Positions 34,226-45,612 of a stretch of DNA of 64,000 nt are shown piece after piece. Both the position numbers and the translations under genes were made by a program. The first letter of the stretch is position 1. Every line of letters begins with the position of its first letter. Origin of the DNA: Paragonimus westermani (Eukaryota > Platyhelminthes > Trematoda > Plagiorchiida > Troglotrematidae); assembly GCA_008508345.1 (NCBI GenBank), contig QNGE01003645.1, positions 1 to 64,000 on the forward strand. The letters run 5' to 3'. The notes under the pieces were generated by a model. The model was not told where the DNA came from, did no database searches, and was given only the letters and a program-made list of their open reading frames with translations.

Positions 34226-37200
34226 TATTATAATTATAATATTTGCCTTGTAGTACAATTGCCTTCAATCTCCGTTCCGCTCCACATCTTATTTTCGCAA
34301 TTTGAGTCTGGTTATCGGTTTTTTGCTTCGAGGTGTTTTGAAAACAACTCCCCACGTGGTCTGTTTACCATTAAAAAGCACGACGTTATCACCGTTATAT
34401 GAATGTTTTTCTTACCAGAAAATCACATGTTCACTAGTCTGCCAGTGCTCACATGGTCAAGTTTAGTTCTCCGGTTTATCGCGCGGTTTTGCTTTTCATT
34501 TGTGATTTCACAAAGATATTTCACGCGAGAATATATTCCAGTGATCAGCTTGTGGAGGGCCAGTTGATGTAACTACTCAGTCATTTCATCACATTTTGAA
34601 GATTCTATGTTCTACTGCCTCAGAAGCTTATGACTCAATTTTTTCTTTCTGAAGTGGATTTTCTTCTCGTATGATGTCCCTTTTGTTGCTTTTATCACAG
34701 AGCTAATTGACTATGAAACTTTCAATTGTGGTGTACAGACGCGAGTGATGCTTCACAATGTGTACAATAATCAAGCTCTCCCGAAAGATTTCCCCAGTGG
34801 TAGGTTGGGAAATATACCACTGTTATCCATGTTATAATCATTATTGTTAAAAATATCATGATGTGATAAATAACAACAGGATCATCGTAGATTTAGATAC
34901 AGAATAATTCGACAACCACGTAGTACCATAGCCACACGCAAGTAACCACGACAGCAACCACACCGAATTTCCAAAATAACGCATGATGGCGTCGTCTTCA
35001 TTTAACGGCAAGTTAAAACAAACAGATATGCGCCAGGCTGATTACTGAAGAAATCACGGTCTTCGGCTAGCAATCAAGACCCACGATCAATCTGTTCTCA
35101 ACGTCTGCCGTTATGCTAGATCTGGAATAGACGCTTCTATGATCTACCGATCGTTTACTAGATTCTTGGTCAACTTAGCGACCGAATCCGATCCAAAAAT
35201 GGTAGTCATACGAGCGAGTTCATTATTAACGAGTTTTGGAGTAACAAAGACATTGAAAACTAAAGGGAACAAGAGGAGGAAGAAGCTTTATAATGAATCA
35301 ACCGAAGTTGTAAACCGATTTGCAATCAAATTATCCGCCTGGGCGGGGACATGTACAACGGAACAGGTAACAGCTAAGCCACAAGGCGTAAGTGCAACTA
35401 AGGCTGCGAATTTACAAGGGTTTAGTGGCGAGAATTCGAGACGGAATAATTGCGCATGGGGAAGGTTCAACAAGTTAACTGTACAAAGCCTTAGCTGAAT
35501 ATTGAAATTAACGTTTTTTGGAAGAGCAATTGTCGTGTGCAGTTCGAATTTGGGTAGGCTGAACAACACGAGAGAAATAACCGTAGGCGTTAAACGTGGT
35601 TACCAAATTCCCATTAGATTCTTGTCTGGCACAATGACCCCCAACACGGAAACTGCCCTATAATTGATGAATCAAGAACGCAGGAGGAAAGTGTATGGCG
35701 CCGCCCTGATCATTACGTTTTCATCATCAATTGGGGTAGCCAGCCAACAGAGAACTCTTCCTTATGTGCCATAGGCTGCCAGTTTTTGCTTGAGGAGGAC
35801 ATGGGATATAGTTGGGAGCCTTTCAGACACTGAACAAAATAGAATCTGCGATGCCCCTTCGGGATATCTGTGCGTTATTATGCCTGTTGCGCATGACTTG
35901 CTGGTAAGAATAACACACCGAGTTGATGAAGACGAGTCATTTTTCTAACACATGCTTGGAGATGGCGCATTGCTGTGAACAAGATGCTAGTGCAGCCGTC
36001 GTCTCGCACTCTTAGGCGGCTCATCACGTGACAAGCCGTCTAACCTAAGTGACGCTCACTGTTCTAGCCTTCACATGCTCGCCTACACACCCGCCATCTT
36101 GAAGGCTCTCTTCCATACCCGAACGCACGTGCAAAGCCAGCATTCGCACGCTCGGCTAAGTTGAACGCTCCAACTGGAGGTGAGTCAGTGTGATCAATGC
36201 ACGGACACGCATGACGTGGTTGGACAAGGATGGGATCGGGGACGAACAAAACTGAACAGAACAGGACACGGTGCAGACGAGCGCCACCGCATCGGGCTCA
36301 TACATCAAGTTCGACAATAAACATCCGGAACGATTTAGTTAGCCTCTTCGTTGACTATCACTCGGATATTGTTGTCTGCTTGTGGGTACTCAAGCTATCA
36401 TTGTTAAGAATTCCGCTACACCAGTGAGGTCGTTCGGGCGATAGCTAATAAGGGGAAGCTGATCGACATCGTTAAAGATAAGCTCGATCGTGGCTTCCTT
36501 CTCTTCGATAAAAAGTATGACAATCACGAGTATCTAGATGAACAACGTATAGTTGAGTTAGACCAGGTTGGGAGTCGCTGCTTTTGTGATCCCGGGATGA
36601 ATCACTCGGCCCCACCATGTTTTAGGAAGTAACCTTGGATATATGGTCCCCGAATTACAGTACAGAAGTTCCGTACTAAGGTGTGGTTGACAACGCCCTA
36701 CAAGACGGGAATAAAGTGCTATTTTGGAAGGATGAGTGGACGGAGAAAATTCGCTTTTTCCATGGTGAGACAAAATCGTCCATCCTATTAAGCGTGGTTT
36801 GAATCACACTCATATCCACCGAATCGTATTAAGAAAGCAATGAAGGTGGATAACTTCTTAGTGCGTGCGTTGTCTACATATCGTCCCAGCAGCGACGTTG
36901 TGTAGAATCTTGTTCCACAGCATGAGTAGAGAATTAATGGCCACTTTGTTCCGAGTTAATTGAAATCACCCGCAATAAGCAGATGAAAAAACAGTATGCT
37001 CCCGAAGGGCTTTCTAAGCTCATATACACTCGACAAAAGGATGAAAGATCTATGTTCTTCATTGGAAGTGTCTTGGCCGCGCAATGCTATCGGTTGCCAC
37101 CGTGAATAGTATGTCTTGGAAGACTGGGATTCCTTGATGTCCACTGGTGTCGGATCACATCACTCAAAACCTCATCTGGCGATGCTGGCTAGACAGACTA

Positions 37201-37787
37201 ATTACCCCGAAACTATCAGTTAACTACCACTAATGTCAGTTGTGGGACATATTTCCACAGAACAGCGAGTGATGTTCACACGAAGAAAAGTCTACCGAGT
37301 GCCACTGGAATGGGCGTTTTGTGTCGCAACCCAGTGTTAAGAATATTAGTCGTAGACCGTTATTTCTTCAGCCATTGTGGGTGGAAAAAATGTTTCGCCA
37401 AATACTCCGTTTTCTTACCTAGCACAGAAATCAAAATCGTTTAGGTGGGCGTTTTTGACCAATGTCGGTGTGTTTTAACTGGCTGATAAATGAAAACGAT
37501 CTTAGCGCGTGGTATTTTTATGATTCACCGTGGTTGTTGTTGGCCTGGTTACCTCCGTGTGACAGTGGTCGTCCGTTAATATGTAGACGCAGAAATAACG
37601 TTGGTATATACTTGATAATGTAGAACTTATTCATCATATCAGTAACTGAGGGTATTGGTTTATTTTTAAAACGCGGCTTCCGGGATAATTTTTGAGAATT
37701 GCGAATTTCACACCTTCCCACAATTCTGGGAGCGACTGTAGGTGTACATGGAGTATGTTGGTGTTACCTACGTACATCTGAATTCAT
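34226..37787. other. No gene recognised; a possible polyadenylation signal and an open frame at 36.3-36.6 kb
   Basis: A 119-codon plus-strand frame (35139-35498) is basic and unrecognised. At 36316 AATAAA follows a GC-rich tract, and a 75-codon frame without ATG runs to about 36628 (block NKGKLIDIVKDKLDRGFLLF). This layout could be an LTR followed by internal sequence, but no PBS or protease/RT motif confirms it. About 25 bp near 37510 (AAAAATACCACGCG, minus strand) recur at 43420. Confidence 0.3.
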
Positions 37788-37800
37788 TGAACAAAGCAAG
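37788..37800. repeat. Candidate left target-site duplication of the inverted LINE
   Basis: TGAACAAAGCAAG here and TGAACTTTGCAAG at 40116-40128 match at 10 of 13 positions. They bracket the composite LINE insertion exactly where its two ends are predicted. Confidence 0.5.
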
Positions 37801-39285
37801 CTACTTCACAGAGGTATCCACAAATGTCATCAGAGAATATACAAAGTTTGAAGGTAGACATTGCGCTTGATAACGTAAGATAGCTGCCCGAACCTTTTTA
37901 AAACGCTGAATGTTCTCGATAGTTCTGAATTCACTCAGAAGTCTGTTCAAAATGTAGGAATACATTACGATGAAGAAAATTGCGCTCATATTTTCCGAGG
38001 TAGTAAGGTTGTCAACCTGGAGCTCTTGATTATTAGACGATATATTGGGGGTTGTGTTGAAAGTAAACGGTAAAGGCTGTGGTAATCATATCCGAATGTA
38101 TGAGTTTATGCAGTAGCGTCTGGTTCAAATTTAGTCTACGCAACAAAAATGGATCAATACCAAGGTTTTCACAGCGTCGCCTATAGGTGAACAGAGAAGA
38201 ATATCATTTTAAGCTTCCCGCTAATGATCGTCAGAGGTTTCCTAACACAAGTCTACCAAATTTCGTAAGGGTTCAGCCTCGCAGTCGGTTGATTGGATGT
38301 CCTTCTGACACAGCCTATTTTTCTTTAATATTTGCTACCTGAAAACAATCTAGTTATGGAAAAAATTGAAAAAGTTTGAATATCGTATTCCTAGATCGCT
38401 GACCGTAGTGGCTGTATTAATATTACAAACACCTAGTGAAATGGAGCCATGGAGTAACATACAACCATAAGTGATGATGTTCGATTTGTCTGCGGTGTAC
38501 GACATCAGCCATTTTCTGCACCACAACTGCAATGATGCTAGGTCCCGTGGTATATTTTGTGGACAGAAATTATTGCTACTGCCCTGGCGGAATGTGTAAA
38601 CGATTTTGATATCGTCAGCAAACAGGAAGAGCTTGCCATGTGTAATAACGTCGCATCAGTCGTTTATGTACATCAAGATGAGCAGCGGAACCAGCACGCT
38701 TCCTTGGACCACTTCACTAGTCAATGGATTTGATGTTGAGCAGTGCTTCCCTATTTTGACTGTCTGAGTGCGACCTTCAAGATACGACGGCACCCAGCTA
38801 TACAAGGGATCTTGTATGCCAAACGATGCTATTTTGATCAAGAGGCGCTTAGGAGGCACACGATCAAAAGCTGTTTGCTTGTCCAGGAGTATGATAATTA
38901 CCACATCTCCCGCGTCAACGGACGTCGATATATAGTTTGAGAATTCCAGCTGACCTGTCATACAAGAGCGTTTACTAAGGAAACCGTACTGTGAAGGGTT
39001 TATACGGCACTGTGCCTTTGAGAACTCCACTATGTGCGCCTTTAATAACCTTTCAAACATTCTCGAGCAGATTGACGTGTGATTGATGGGACGATATTTA
39101 ATAACGTCCTACCTTGGACCACTCTTGTGACGAGACATAATGATTGGGGTTTTCCACTGAGGAGGGAAGATGCTGGATAAAAGTGTTACATTGAAAACGT
39201 TGAGTAATAGGATGGGTATATCCTTACCTGTTTGATTGACGATCATCGATGGGATACCATCTGGTCCAGGACATCATGTAAGCTT
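37801..39285 (-). mobile_element. Inverted 5' part of a family A LINE: RT to C-terminus, nearly intact RT frame
   Basis: Read on the minus strand from 39285: PGPDGIPSMIV, then YRPINHTSICSRMFERLL near 39105-39050, LLDKQTAFDRVPPKRLLIKI near 38850, VVQGSVLVPLLILMYIND ending at a single TGA (38656), and FADDIKIVYTF, the intact catalytic box, near 38620. WCRKWLMSYTADKSN then SDLGIRYSN run to a stop at 38350. The RT frame therefore has one premature stop in about 240 codons. A decayed linker follows, then LGIDPFLLRRLNLNQTLLHK near 38140 and FFIVMYSYILNRLLSEFRTI near 37970-37915. The part joins head-to-head with the 3' UTR starting at 39286. About 90 codons between SDLG and RCENLG are missing or unreadable. 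Confidence 0.85.
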
Positions 39286-40105
39286 TAGTTATCACACGCT
39301 CATTTCATGCGGCCCTCCAAACCGTTGACTCAATTCTCCGTATGCCCGAAAAAATCCCGAGTACATAGCGAAATGCCACAACAAACAGCAGATAGTGATA
39401 TATATTTTCATAATTGTAGCAATAATAATGATATCGTATGAGTTCTTTGTCAAAAAATTCCGCTAGCACATTGTTTGCCATAATAGATGTTATAACCCCA
39501 CATTTTCTTACCTAACGTGTGGTATTACACTTTTCTTTCCGATCCCCATATTATCCGTTGAGCGAGGAAATTTTTCTACGACGGATGGGCGCACGGAACA
39601 TCGTGTTAGCTGAACGGTTCGCGAGACGTTTAACTTTTTGACGTTTCCGGGGAATCGACGAAATCCTGCTTTGGAATCTGTTCAATCGATCGCTGGATTT
39701 TGGGATTTTCCGCCATGCCTCGTCAAAGCCGAGCTATATTGGCATTTTCCGGACGCCAATTTTATCCACTGATGGCGAAACACTCCAAAGATGCGCTTGG
39801 GCATTATTCCAGGAGTGACCTCGAACTATTTAAAAATTTCCCACCCCACAACCTTGTAAAAAGTAAATCAGTGTAACATCCCATTTTTTGAGACTAAATC
39901 TGTGAAGCGAGCTAACCATCTTTTTCTCTGTTGCGTGCGTTGAAGTTTCGTAAACCAATCGTTTGCCTTTTGACCACGTCCTTCTTGACGGCAGGCTTCA
40001 CGTTTGTGCTACTAATTACTTATTCGTTTTTTTATTGCTTGTAAATATCTCCAGTTATCGCGCATAACCCAGCGTGCTTCCCACATATGCTTTGAGAAGT
40101 ATATA
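39286..40105 (+). mobile_element. Sense 3' UTR part of the same family A LINE insertion
   Basis: The sequence from TCACACGCTCATTTCATGCG aligns with the 3' UTR copies at 32.8, 25.6 and 42.2 kb and ends at the same terminal motif (AACCCAGCGTGCTTCCC, TTGAGAAGTATATATTTA). No element B or C is present, so it shows the empty sites for both. It begins exactly where the inverted coding part ends, consistent with one rearranged insertion. Confidence 0.85.
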
Positions 40106-40115
40106 TTTATATTAC

Positions 40116-40128
40116 TGAACTTTGCAAG
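40116..40128. repeat. Candidate right target-site duplication of the inverted LINE
   Basis: TGAACTTTGCAAG matches 37788-37800 at 10 of 13 positions and lies just after the A/T-rich LINE tail. Confidence 0.5.
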
Positions 40129-40394
40129 ATCTGAGCACCTCACTCTCCCCAAACGCCCCTTAGGACTACGAAGCAGCCATAGTATGTAATTCTAATGGAC
40201 ATTTAATGGACTGATCGCACCTTGACATGTGCAGGTCCTCACTCGGTTACGGCAATGAAATGCGCTAATCGGCTCTCGTTGGTAACCGTCTTCTAAGCAC
40301 TGCACAACGTATCTTCCAAAAGAGGGACTCTCGCCGATTCCACATTTGTATTTTATGGATGAGGTCCCGTGTTGGTTGGACATATACAGGAAAG

Positions 40395-41060
40395 TCGAGA
40401 CATTTTACTTGAACCCCAGCGAAGCCTTAAAATCAGTAAATCAGTGAGGTCTCATCCGTCAGTTAGCATGGTTCACTATCTCCAACTTATTGACTGAGTG
40501 AGTAACGGATTTCTTATGTAACATTTTTCATAAAGTAAATGTTGGAAATTGATTCTTGGAGGTAAGCGTGGCTCGCAGTGGTATCCTTCAAGGACACTTT
40601 CCGGTTCTTATTTTACCGTCACATTCGTAGGTGGGCTAGTGGCAAGATTGAGTAACGTGCACTTCGTGTATTGAGAAGCCACAACAACATGCAAATCGAA
40701 TGATAGTATGATCTGAGGGCAAACTCTATCAGGATGGATTAAAGAAGCTTAGACTGTACCCCATGGAAGAGAGGAGGATTAGATGTAGTCATTCTGAGAC
40801 CCACAGAATTCTGAAAGATGTGAGCGAGGTAAATACCAAAGATTTGTTTAAACAATCGGATGAAGACGCAATCACCAGAGGCCATGATATTCGATTAGGG
40901 AAAAGGAAGGGTCGCTCAAACTTACGGACAACGATTTTCAGCCAAAAGATAGTGAATGCGTCGTACAAACTTCTGTAGTGGAACGAAGTGTTGGGGGAAC
41001 AGTACCTCAAGGCAAATACAAAAACTCACAGCAAGTGTCCGCAATTAATTTCACTACAAT
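40395..41060 (+). pseudogene. CR1-like LINE fragment of another family, with internal deletion
   Basis: On the plus strand FYLNPSEALKSVN (the YLDFSKAFDSVNH motif) lies at 40402-40440, GLIRQLAWF follows, then LLTE.VTDFLCN, KVNVGN and SGILQGHFPVLIL (SGVPQGSVLGPLL) near 40577-40615. The catalytic FADD region is absent. The sequence resumes at IEKPQQHANRMIV near 40670 (VQRRATKMV block) and GLKKLRLYPMEERRIR. It ends with LFKQSDED, TRGHDIRLGKRKGRSNLRTT and FSQKIVNASYKLL, a good match to the CR1-like C-terminus, to the stop at 40976. The open C-terminal frame (40763-40978) is uninterrupted. Between SGILQG and IEKPQQ roughly 150 codons normally present are missing, so a deletion removed the catalytic palm. 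Confidence 0.75.
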
Positions 41061-41082
41061 AAGTCTGGTGCGTATTGCAAGA

Positions 41083-41280
41083 AGATTCTCCCCTTTAGTG
41101 ATAACGGATTTGGTTCCTCCAGGGAGATAAATGAACGTTGCCACAGTTAGCCCACGATAACCAGGACCGCGTGCGAGCAGAGAGCGAAACGCGCGAGGAC
41201 AAAGTGTTTATTGATTCAAACAATAGACAAGCAGTTAATATGTACAATGAACATAACCGGTATGAAGAATGGTACGTAAC
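41083..41280 (-). repeat. LTR-like segment, copy 2 (repeat D)
   Basis: The reverse complement aligns with 32439-32648 and contains AATAAA within TTGTTTGAATCAATAAACAC, a plausible LTR polyadenylation signal. It lies just downstream of the LINE fragment ending near 41060. Minus-strand sequence upstream of the aligned part does not continue to match copy 1, so only part of the LTR is shared. Confidence 0.45.
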
Positions 41281-41676
41281 AAGAGATCGAAAGGTTAACT
41301 GACTTTACACTTCCATGCGAATTAATAAATAACGACGATGCGATTCCTTTTAAAATGCGTCTGGATAGAGTGTGGCCAGAAATCTTCCCAGATCTTCCTC
41401 AGCATGACGGGCAAGACTAGGACACGAAGTGGCAGCATGGAGTGTTGTGGCAGCGTGAGTGTCCTTCCTTGTCTTCCGTCCTTGTTTTACAAAACGGAAC
41501 CTTAACGGTTGTGAGGATCTTTCTGACACGCAGTTGGTGTTTCAGATCAAGCCTATGACGTAATGACTACTTCAGAATATTCGCTTGTTGGATCTAGCGT
41601 AACACGGACGCATATGGTCGAACCATCTAGTGTGATGTCTTGATCGGGGGAGCAGAGGATACCCGGCCAATTACAG
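41281..41676. other. No gene recognised
   Basis: The 400 bp between the LTR-like piece and the LINE copy may be the rest of the LTR element (GCTGCCAC-type GC-rich tract near 41430), but nothing confirms it. Confidence 0.35.
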
Positions 41677-42973
41677 CACAACTGCCAATTCATGGTCTAG
41701 AAAGTAAGGGCTCCACGTTGCCAACCCTACTATCTCGGAAAAGGATACGCGCAAACTTCTTCACCGTTAGATATTCCTATATTTGGTAAAGACATCCGAG
41801 CGAAGTCAGAGCTAGTGGGAACATTCAGCGTTTTAAAAGGGTACAGAGGGATATCTTACGTTATCAAACGCAATGTCTCCCTGATGAATTTTTGAATGTG
41901 GTCCAAGGAACATTCAGCCGTCAGCTGCGTATAACGTAGGTAACCGGCCCCTTGTCTAACTACACTTGAAGACAGCCTACTCGAAACGGTTCGTTATATC
42001 ACTTAGCATCTGGTCTATTCCGTGCTGATGGAACCGTACGCAACTCAACAGTATTTTGATGATATGTGTTTATTCATGTGCACTCATTAGCCAGTTTGTT
42101 GGAGGATATATAAACTTGGCGCTTATCAATATATCCAACAGAATGATGCTATATGAGCTATACATGAAACTCACCTTCCATGGAGCTTTCTAAATCGTCT
42201 ACCCAATAATCCGTTTGCCTGAACGAATCCCGAGTAAACCGCGAAATACCATAACAACTATTTGATATGTTTAAATACTTCATTAGGCATAGCAAAATTA
42301 ATGATATCGCATGGATTCTCCGTCGAAAAATTTCGCACACACATTATTCGTCATAGTAAGTGTAATCACCCCACATTTTCTTATCTAACTTGTTGAACGA
42401 TGTTGTTTTTCCTGAGTCCATGAATATCTGTTGTGCGAGGAATTATTTTGTGCGATGGTCGGACGCAAGAAATTTCATTTCGGCTAAATAATTTGCGAGA
42501 TTTTCAACTTTTTGACGGTTTCCAACAATCAACGAACTCCTGCGCCGTCGTCTGCCAAATCGTTCGTTGGATTTCGAAGATTTCTGTCCTGTCTTGTCAA
42601 GGCTGACGTATTTTAGCACTTTTCCGGTGCTGGGTATATCACCTAATGACGAAACACTCTGAAAATGCAATTGGACTTTTTGCCCGGCGTGAACAAATTA
42701 TTTGAAAAGTCGACACACATTCCCGTGACAAGTAAAGTAATATAAAATTACGTTTTCGGGCTGATTCTGTGAAGCGTGCTTACAATCTATTTATCTGCCG
42801 CGCGCGTCAGAGTCACGTAAATTACAGGCATTTTATTTCTGAACACGCTCTTTTTGTAGCAGGTTTTATGCCTGTAGTACTGTTTAATTACTCGTTGTTT
42901 TGTATCGTCTGTGATTATCTACATTGATTGTGCGTAACCCAGCGTGCTTCTCACATATGCGATGAGAAATACA
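41677..42973 (+). mobile_element. Family A LINE, 5'-truncated copy: end of ORF2 plus 3' UTR
   Basis: Alignment with the copy at 25.1 kb starts near ACAACTGCCAATTCATGGTCTAG. The ORF2 end block is present in decayed form (ANFFTVRYSYIW-like sequence near 41755-41790 and a GTGGGAACATTCAGCG stretch). The full 3' UTR follows to AACCCAGCGTGCTTCTCAC, ending near 42973. The element B and C sites are empty. It is more diverged than the inverted copy. Confidence 0.8.
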
Positions 42974-44689
42974 ACTTACTAAGTGCCTTGGCACGTCTAG
43001 TGGATGCACTAAATTGTTTTGTGGGTTTTGGTATCAGTACATTCCCTGAAGTGATGAATTATCAACCCGTGAAGTTTTCGCCTCCCTGCGCACTTTCCTC
43101 CCTTCGGGTATCAGGTCACCAAAGCGCTATCATATGGTTGTGTTGTCTGCCCGACAGAAGTTGGAAAATTCCGATCGGAGACCAGATTGCTCAAGCGTTT
43201 AAACGTCGTCGCCTGCAGACCAGGAGCACTGATGCCACAGGCGGCAAGTAGAGCAACATATGTCTACTCCCACGCAGCTGTCTATACAGGGGTGGCGGGC
43301 TAGAACAGTTCTATCTTCATACACAACACTCCGCTTCATTTTTGAGCCTAAGGCCATCCACCGACGTTACACAGATGTCGAACTAACGCGACCTGAAGAA
43401 AACGAAAATAATCAATCATAAAAATACCACGCGTTACATCAAAAGGCAAGCCCTCAAGCATGTGCCTTCGAGGTAATGAAAAGGGGGTGCAATGTTACGA
43501 TTGATTGTGGTTAGTCGATTTTGGTTTGTGTTAGCGGTAGAATCAGGCCGATGAAGATCCGCTTATACCAGTGCGAGCTGCAGCTGGCTATTTTCCTTTT
43601 TTCGTTTTTCTATCATCGAGTGTGGGTTAATGCACTATCACCTGCTGTTTAGGGAAGCCTCTCAGTTGATAGAATGTTCTGCAATGCTACTAAAAGATGC
43701 GGGCAAAATGCGTCTGTGGTAACGTACCAACTGAAGGGCTATCCCATTCCGGAAAGGATTCAGTTATAACTGTAGGGTCACCTGTTGTTCCATTAAGGTC
43801 ATCACTGTCTGTCCGTTTCGTCTCTCCCTCCAGGACTCTTCCGTACTGTCAGTCTGACGAAAGCGCGCACTGAATATCATGTAGTTAAACAATCATTGGA
43901 AAGTTGTGATTCTTTCTTATCGCATACTGCTCACACAGATCACTCGATAAGCAAGACAAGCTTTGAAATAAAAAACGGAAACCAAAAACCCGCAAATCCC
44001 TCTCCATTTGAGACAGTCGCAGCTCTTGTTGCTCCTTCCTAGCCTCCCGGTGCAGGTAATTTAGACGCTCGCTGGGCAACAGCCAATTTATTCCGTGCTA
44101 ACCGAAATTAAACTTGGTGTAGCATTACATCTTTTGGAGGAAATCCTGTGGAACGTGTGTACCAAGTGCCACTCGTACTTCGTCATGGTTTTCAACTGCA
44201 ATCATTTTCTTCTTGACCATGCCACCTTTGCTGACGGATCTTCACATTCGTCATATTGTGCAATTATTTCTTCTTTGTGCTGCCTGAAATTACATGATTG
44301 TGACCACCTGAGTGCTGTTCCCTCGGATGCTTTGGTAGTCATGATTATTAGGTCACAAATTCCACGCAAACGTTGTAACCAGGATAAAAGCCTGCCGATT
44401 CCACGCTTAGCACACTGGGGCTGAAATTTACCTGCAGGGAGTGCATTTTGTCGTTAGCTTACCATAAAGATGTGGGTTTGGAATATCGTGGGAGTAATTG
44501 TGGACGGAATATTTAGGAAAATATGAAATATGCCTATTGCACTGTGAAAATTTGTTTGTTTTAATGCGGAAACTACGTTTATCAAGGACGCCAAGGATTT
44601 GCGCTAAATTAACAGCGAAATACGTTGGCGAGATAGCTGAGGTTTTGCGATCTGGTTGAGAGAGGGAATAAGGAACCAATTATTAATAA
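42974..44689. other. No gene recognised
   Basis: Open frames are short. A minus-strand frame at 43885-44079 has a charged, helix-prone segment (ERLNYLHREARKEQQELRL), and 44095-44424 (+) is open for 109 codons, but neither shows a known domain. Part could be the eroded C-terminal half of the MULE relic upstream on the minus strand. Confidence 0.35.
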
Positions 44690-45612
44690 ACATGCACCGT
44701 ATGAGTTGCAAGCCATCTTTTTCTAAAACTTTTCATTCGATATTCCTCGAAATAGGTGTCGACAGTTGATAAGTTTGGGTCATTATGATCATCTCCACGT
44801 GCGCTTGGAAACCACTGAAAATTGGAGGCGTCGTGGGTAAGTATATAAGGCAGCAGCTGATGACTTCTAAATATAATGCGGGCGAAACCCGGTGTGGTCT
44901 GCTTAGAAAAGATATTGCTCACCGTATATATATGCGTGTACCTATTGTTGTCGTCTCTGATGACACGCAGCACGCTGTTTTTCTCTATATGATCCAGGAT
45001 TTGTGGCAGATTTTCTGCTACATTAGTGCACACTTACCCACTTACTTATCACTGGCGGTTTCAACCGATGACGGATGTTGCAAATATCCATGGTAGTTAT
45101 ATACTTGCCATGAACATCCGCAGCATACTGCTTCGACTCAGTAGTTGGCTTGTTGTAATCGAAATGATGTATCGAGTTGTTCGCTTCACTGTCTGTGAGC
45201 CGACGGATCCTTGAATGTGCATCGTACAGCAAGGCAGTTATGTCGTGGTTGTGCTAACGACCAACAGAGTATTTCTCTTGACAACGTTAAAGCGTGATTG
45301 GCAGCATGTATCGCGGGAACTGTGCAATGGGAAGTATTTGAACTGAACTCACTAAACACGTCGTACTCCACGGCTTTCGCTCTTACGTCGCTTGTGTTTT
45401 ATGAAACGGAACGCCATCTAACAGGTAAACTCAACGGCAATCACACTCACATGACCATATTTCAAGCGTCCACTGCCTGAATTGTCGCTTGAACCAAGCA
45501 CATAGAGAACATTGTGATCCTTCATGTACCTATCTAAGCAACCTTTGAACTCGCTGAAGCTAGCAAATTCGCCATCCTCGAAAACATCTTTGAAGCCCTG
45601 TAAATAATCCAT
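44690..45612 (-). pseudogene. Second MULE/FAR1-type transposase relic (N-terminal half)
   Basis: Minus-strand blocks occur in MULE order across shifted frames. FEDGEFASFSEFKGCLDRYM at about 45580-45520 resembles the FAR1-type N-terminal helix. GKYITTMDICNIRHRLKPPV near 45105-45050 corresponds to KKKTTKDVCNLRARL of the other MULE in this window. VLRVIRDDNNRYTHIY near 44970-44925 precedes a region where the DDE core should begin. FPSARGDDHNDPNLSTVDTY near 44810-44750 resembles the segment after the first Asp. No SWIM motif or terminal repeats were found, and a clear first catalytic Asp is not visible. It differs enough from the 16.4-18.2 kb copy to be another family. Confidence 0.55.

Noticed and set aside
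36230..36630. AATAAA plus following open frame considered as an LTR and gag start
   Set aside because: No repeated copy, no TG...CA ends, no primer-binding site and no gag or RT motif were found, so it is mentioned only as part of an unassigned stretch.
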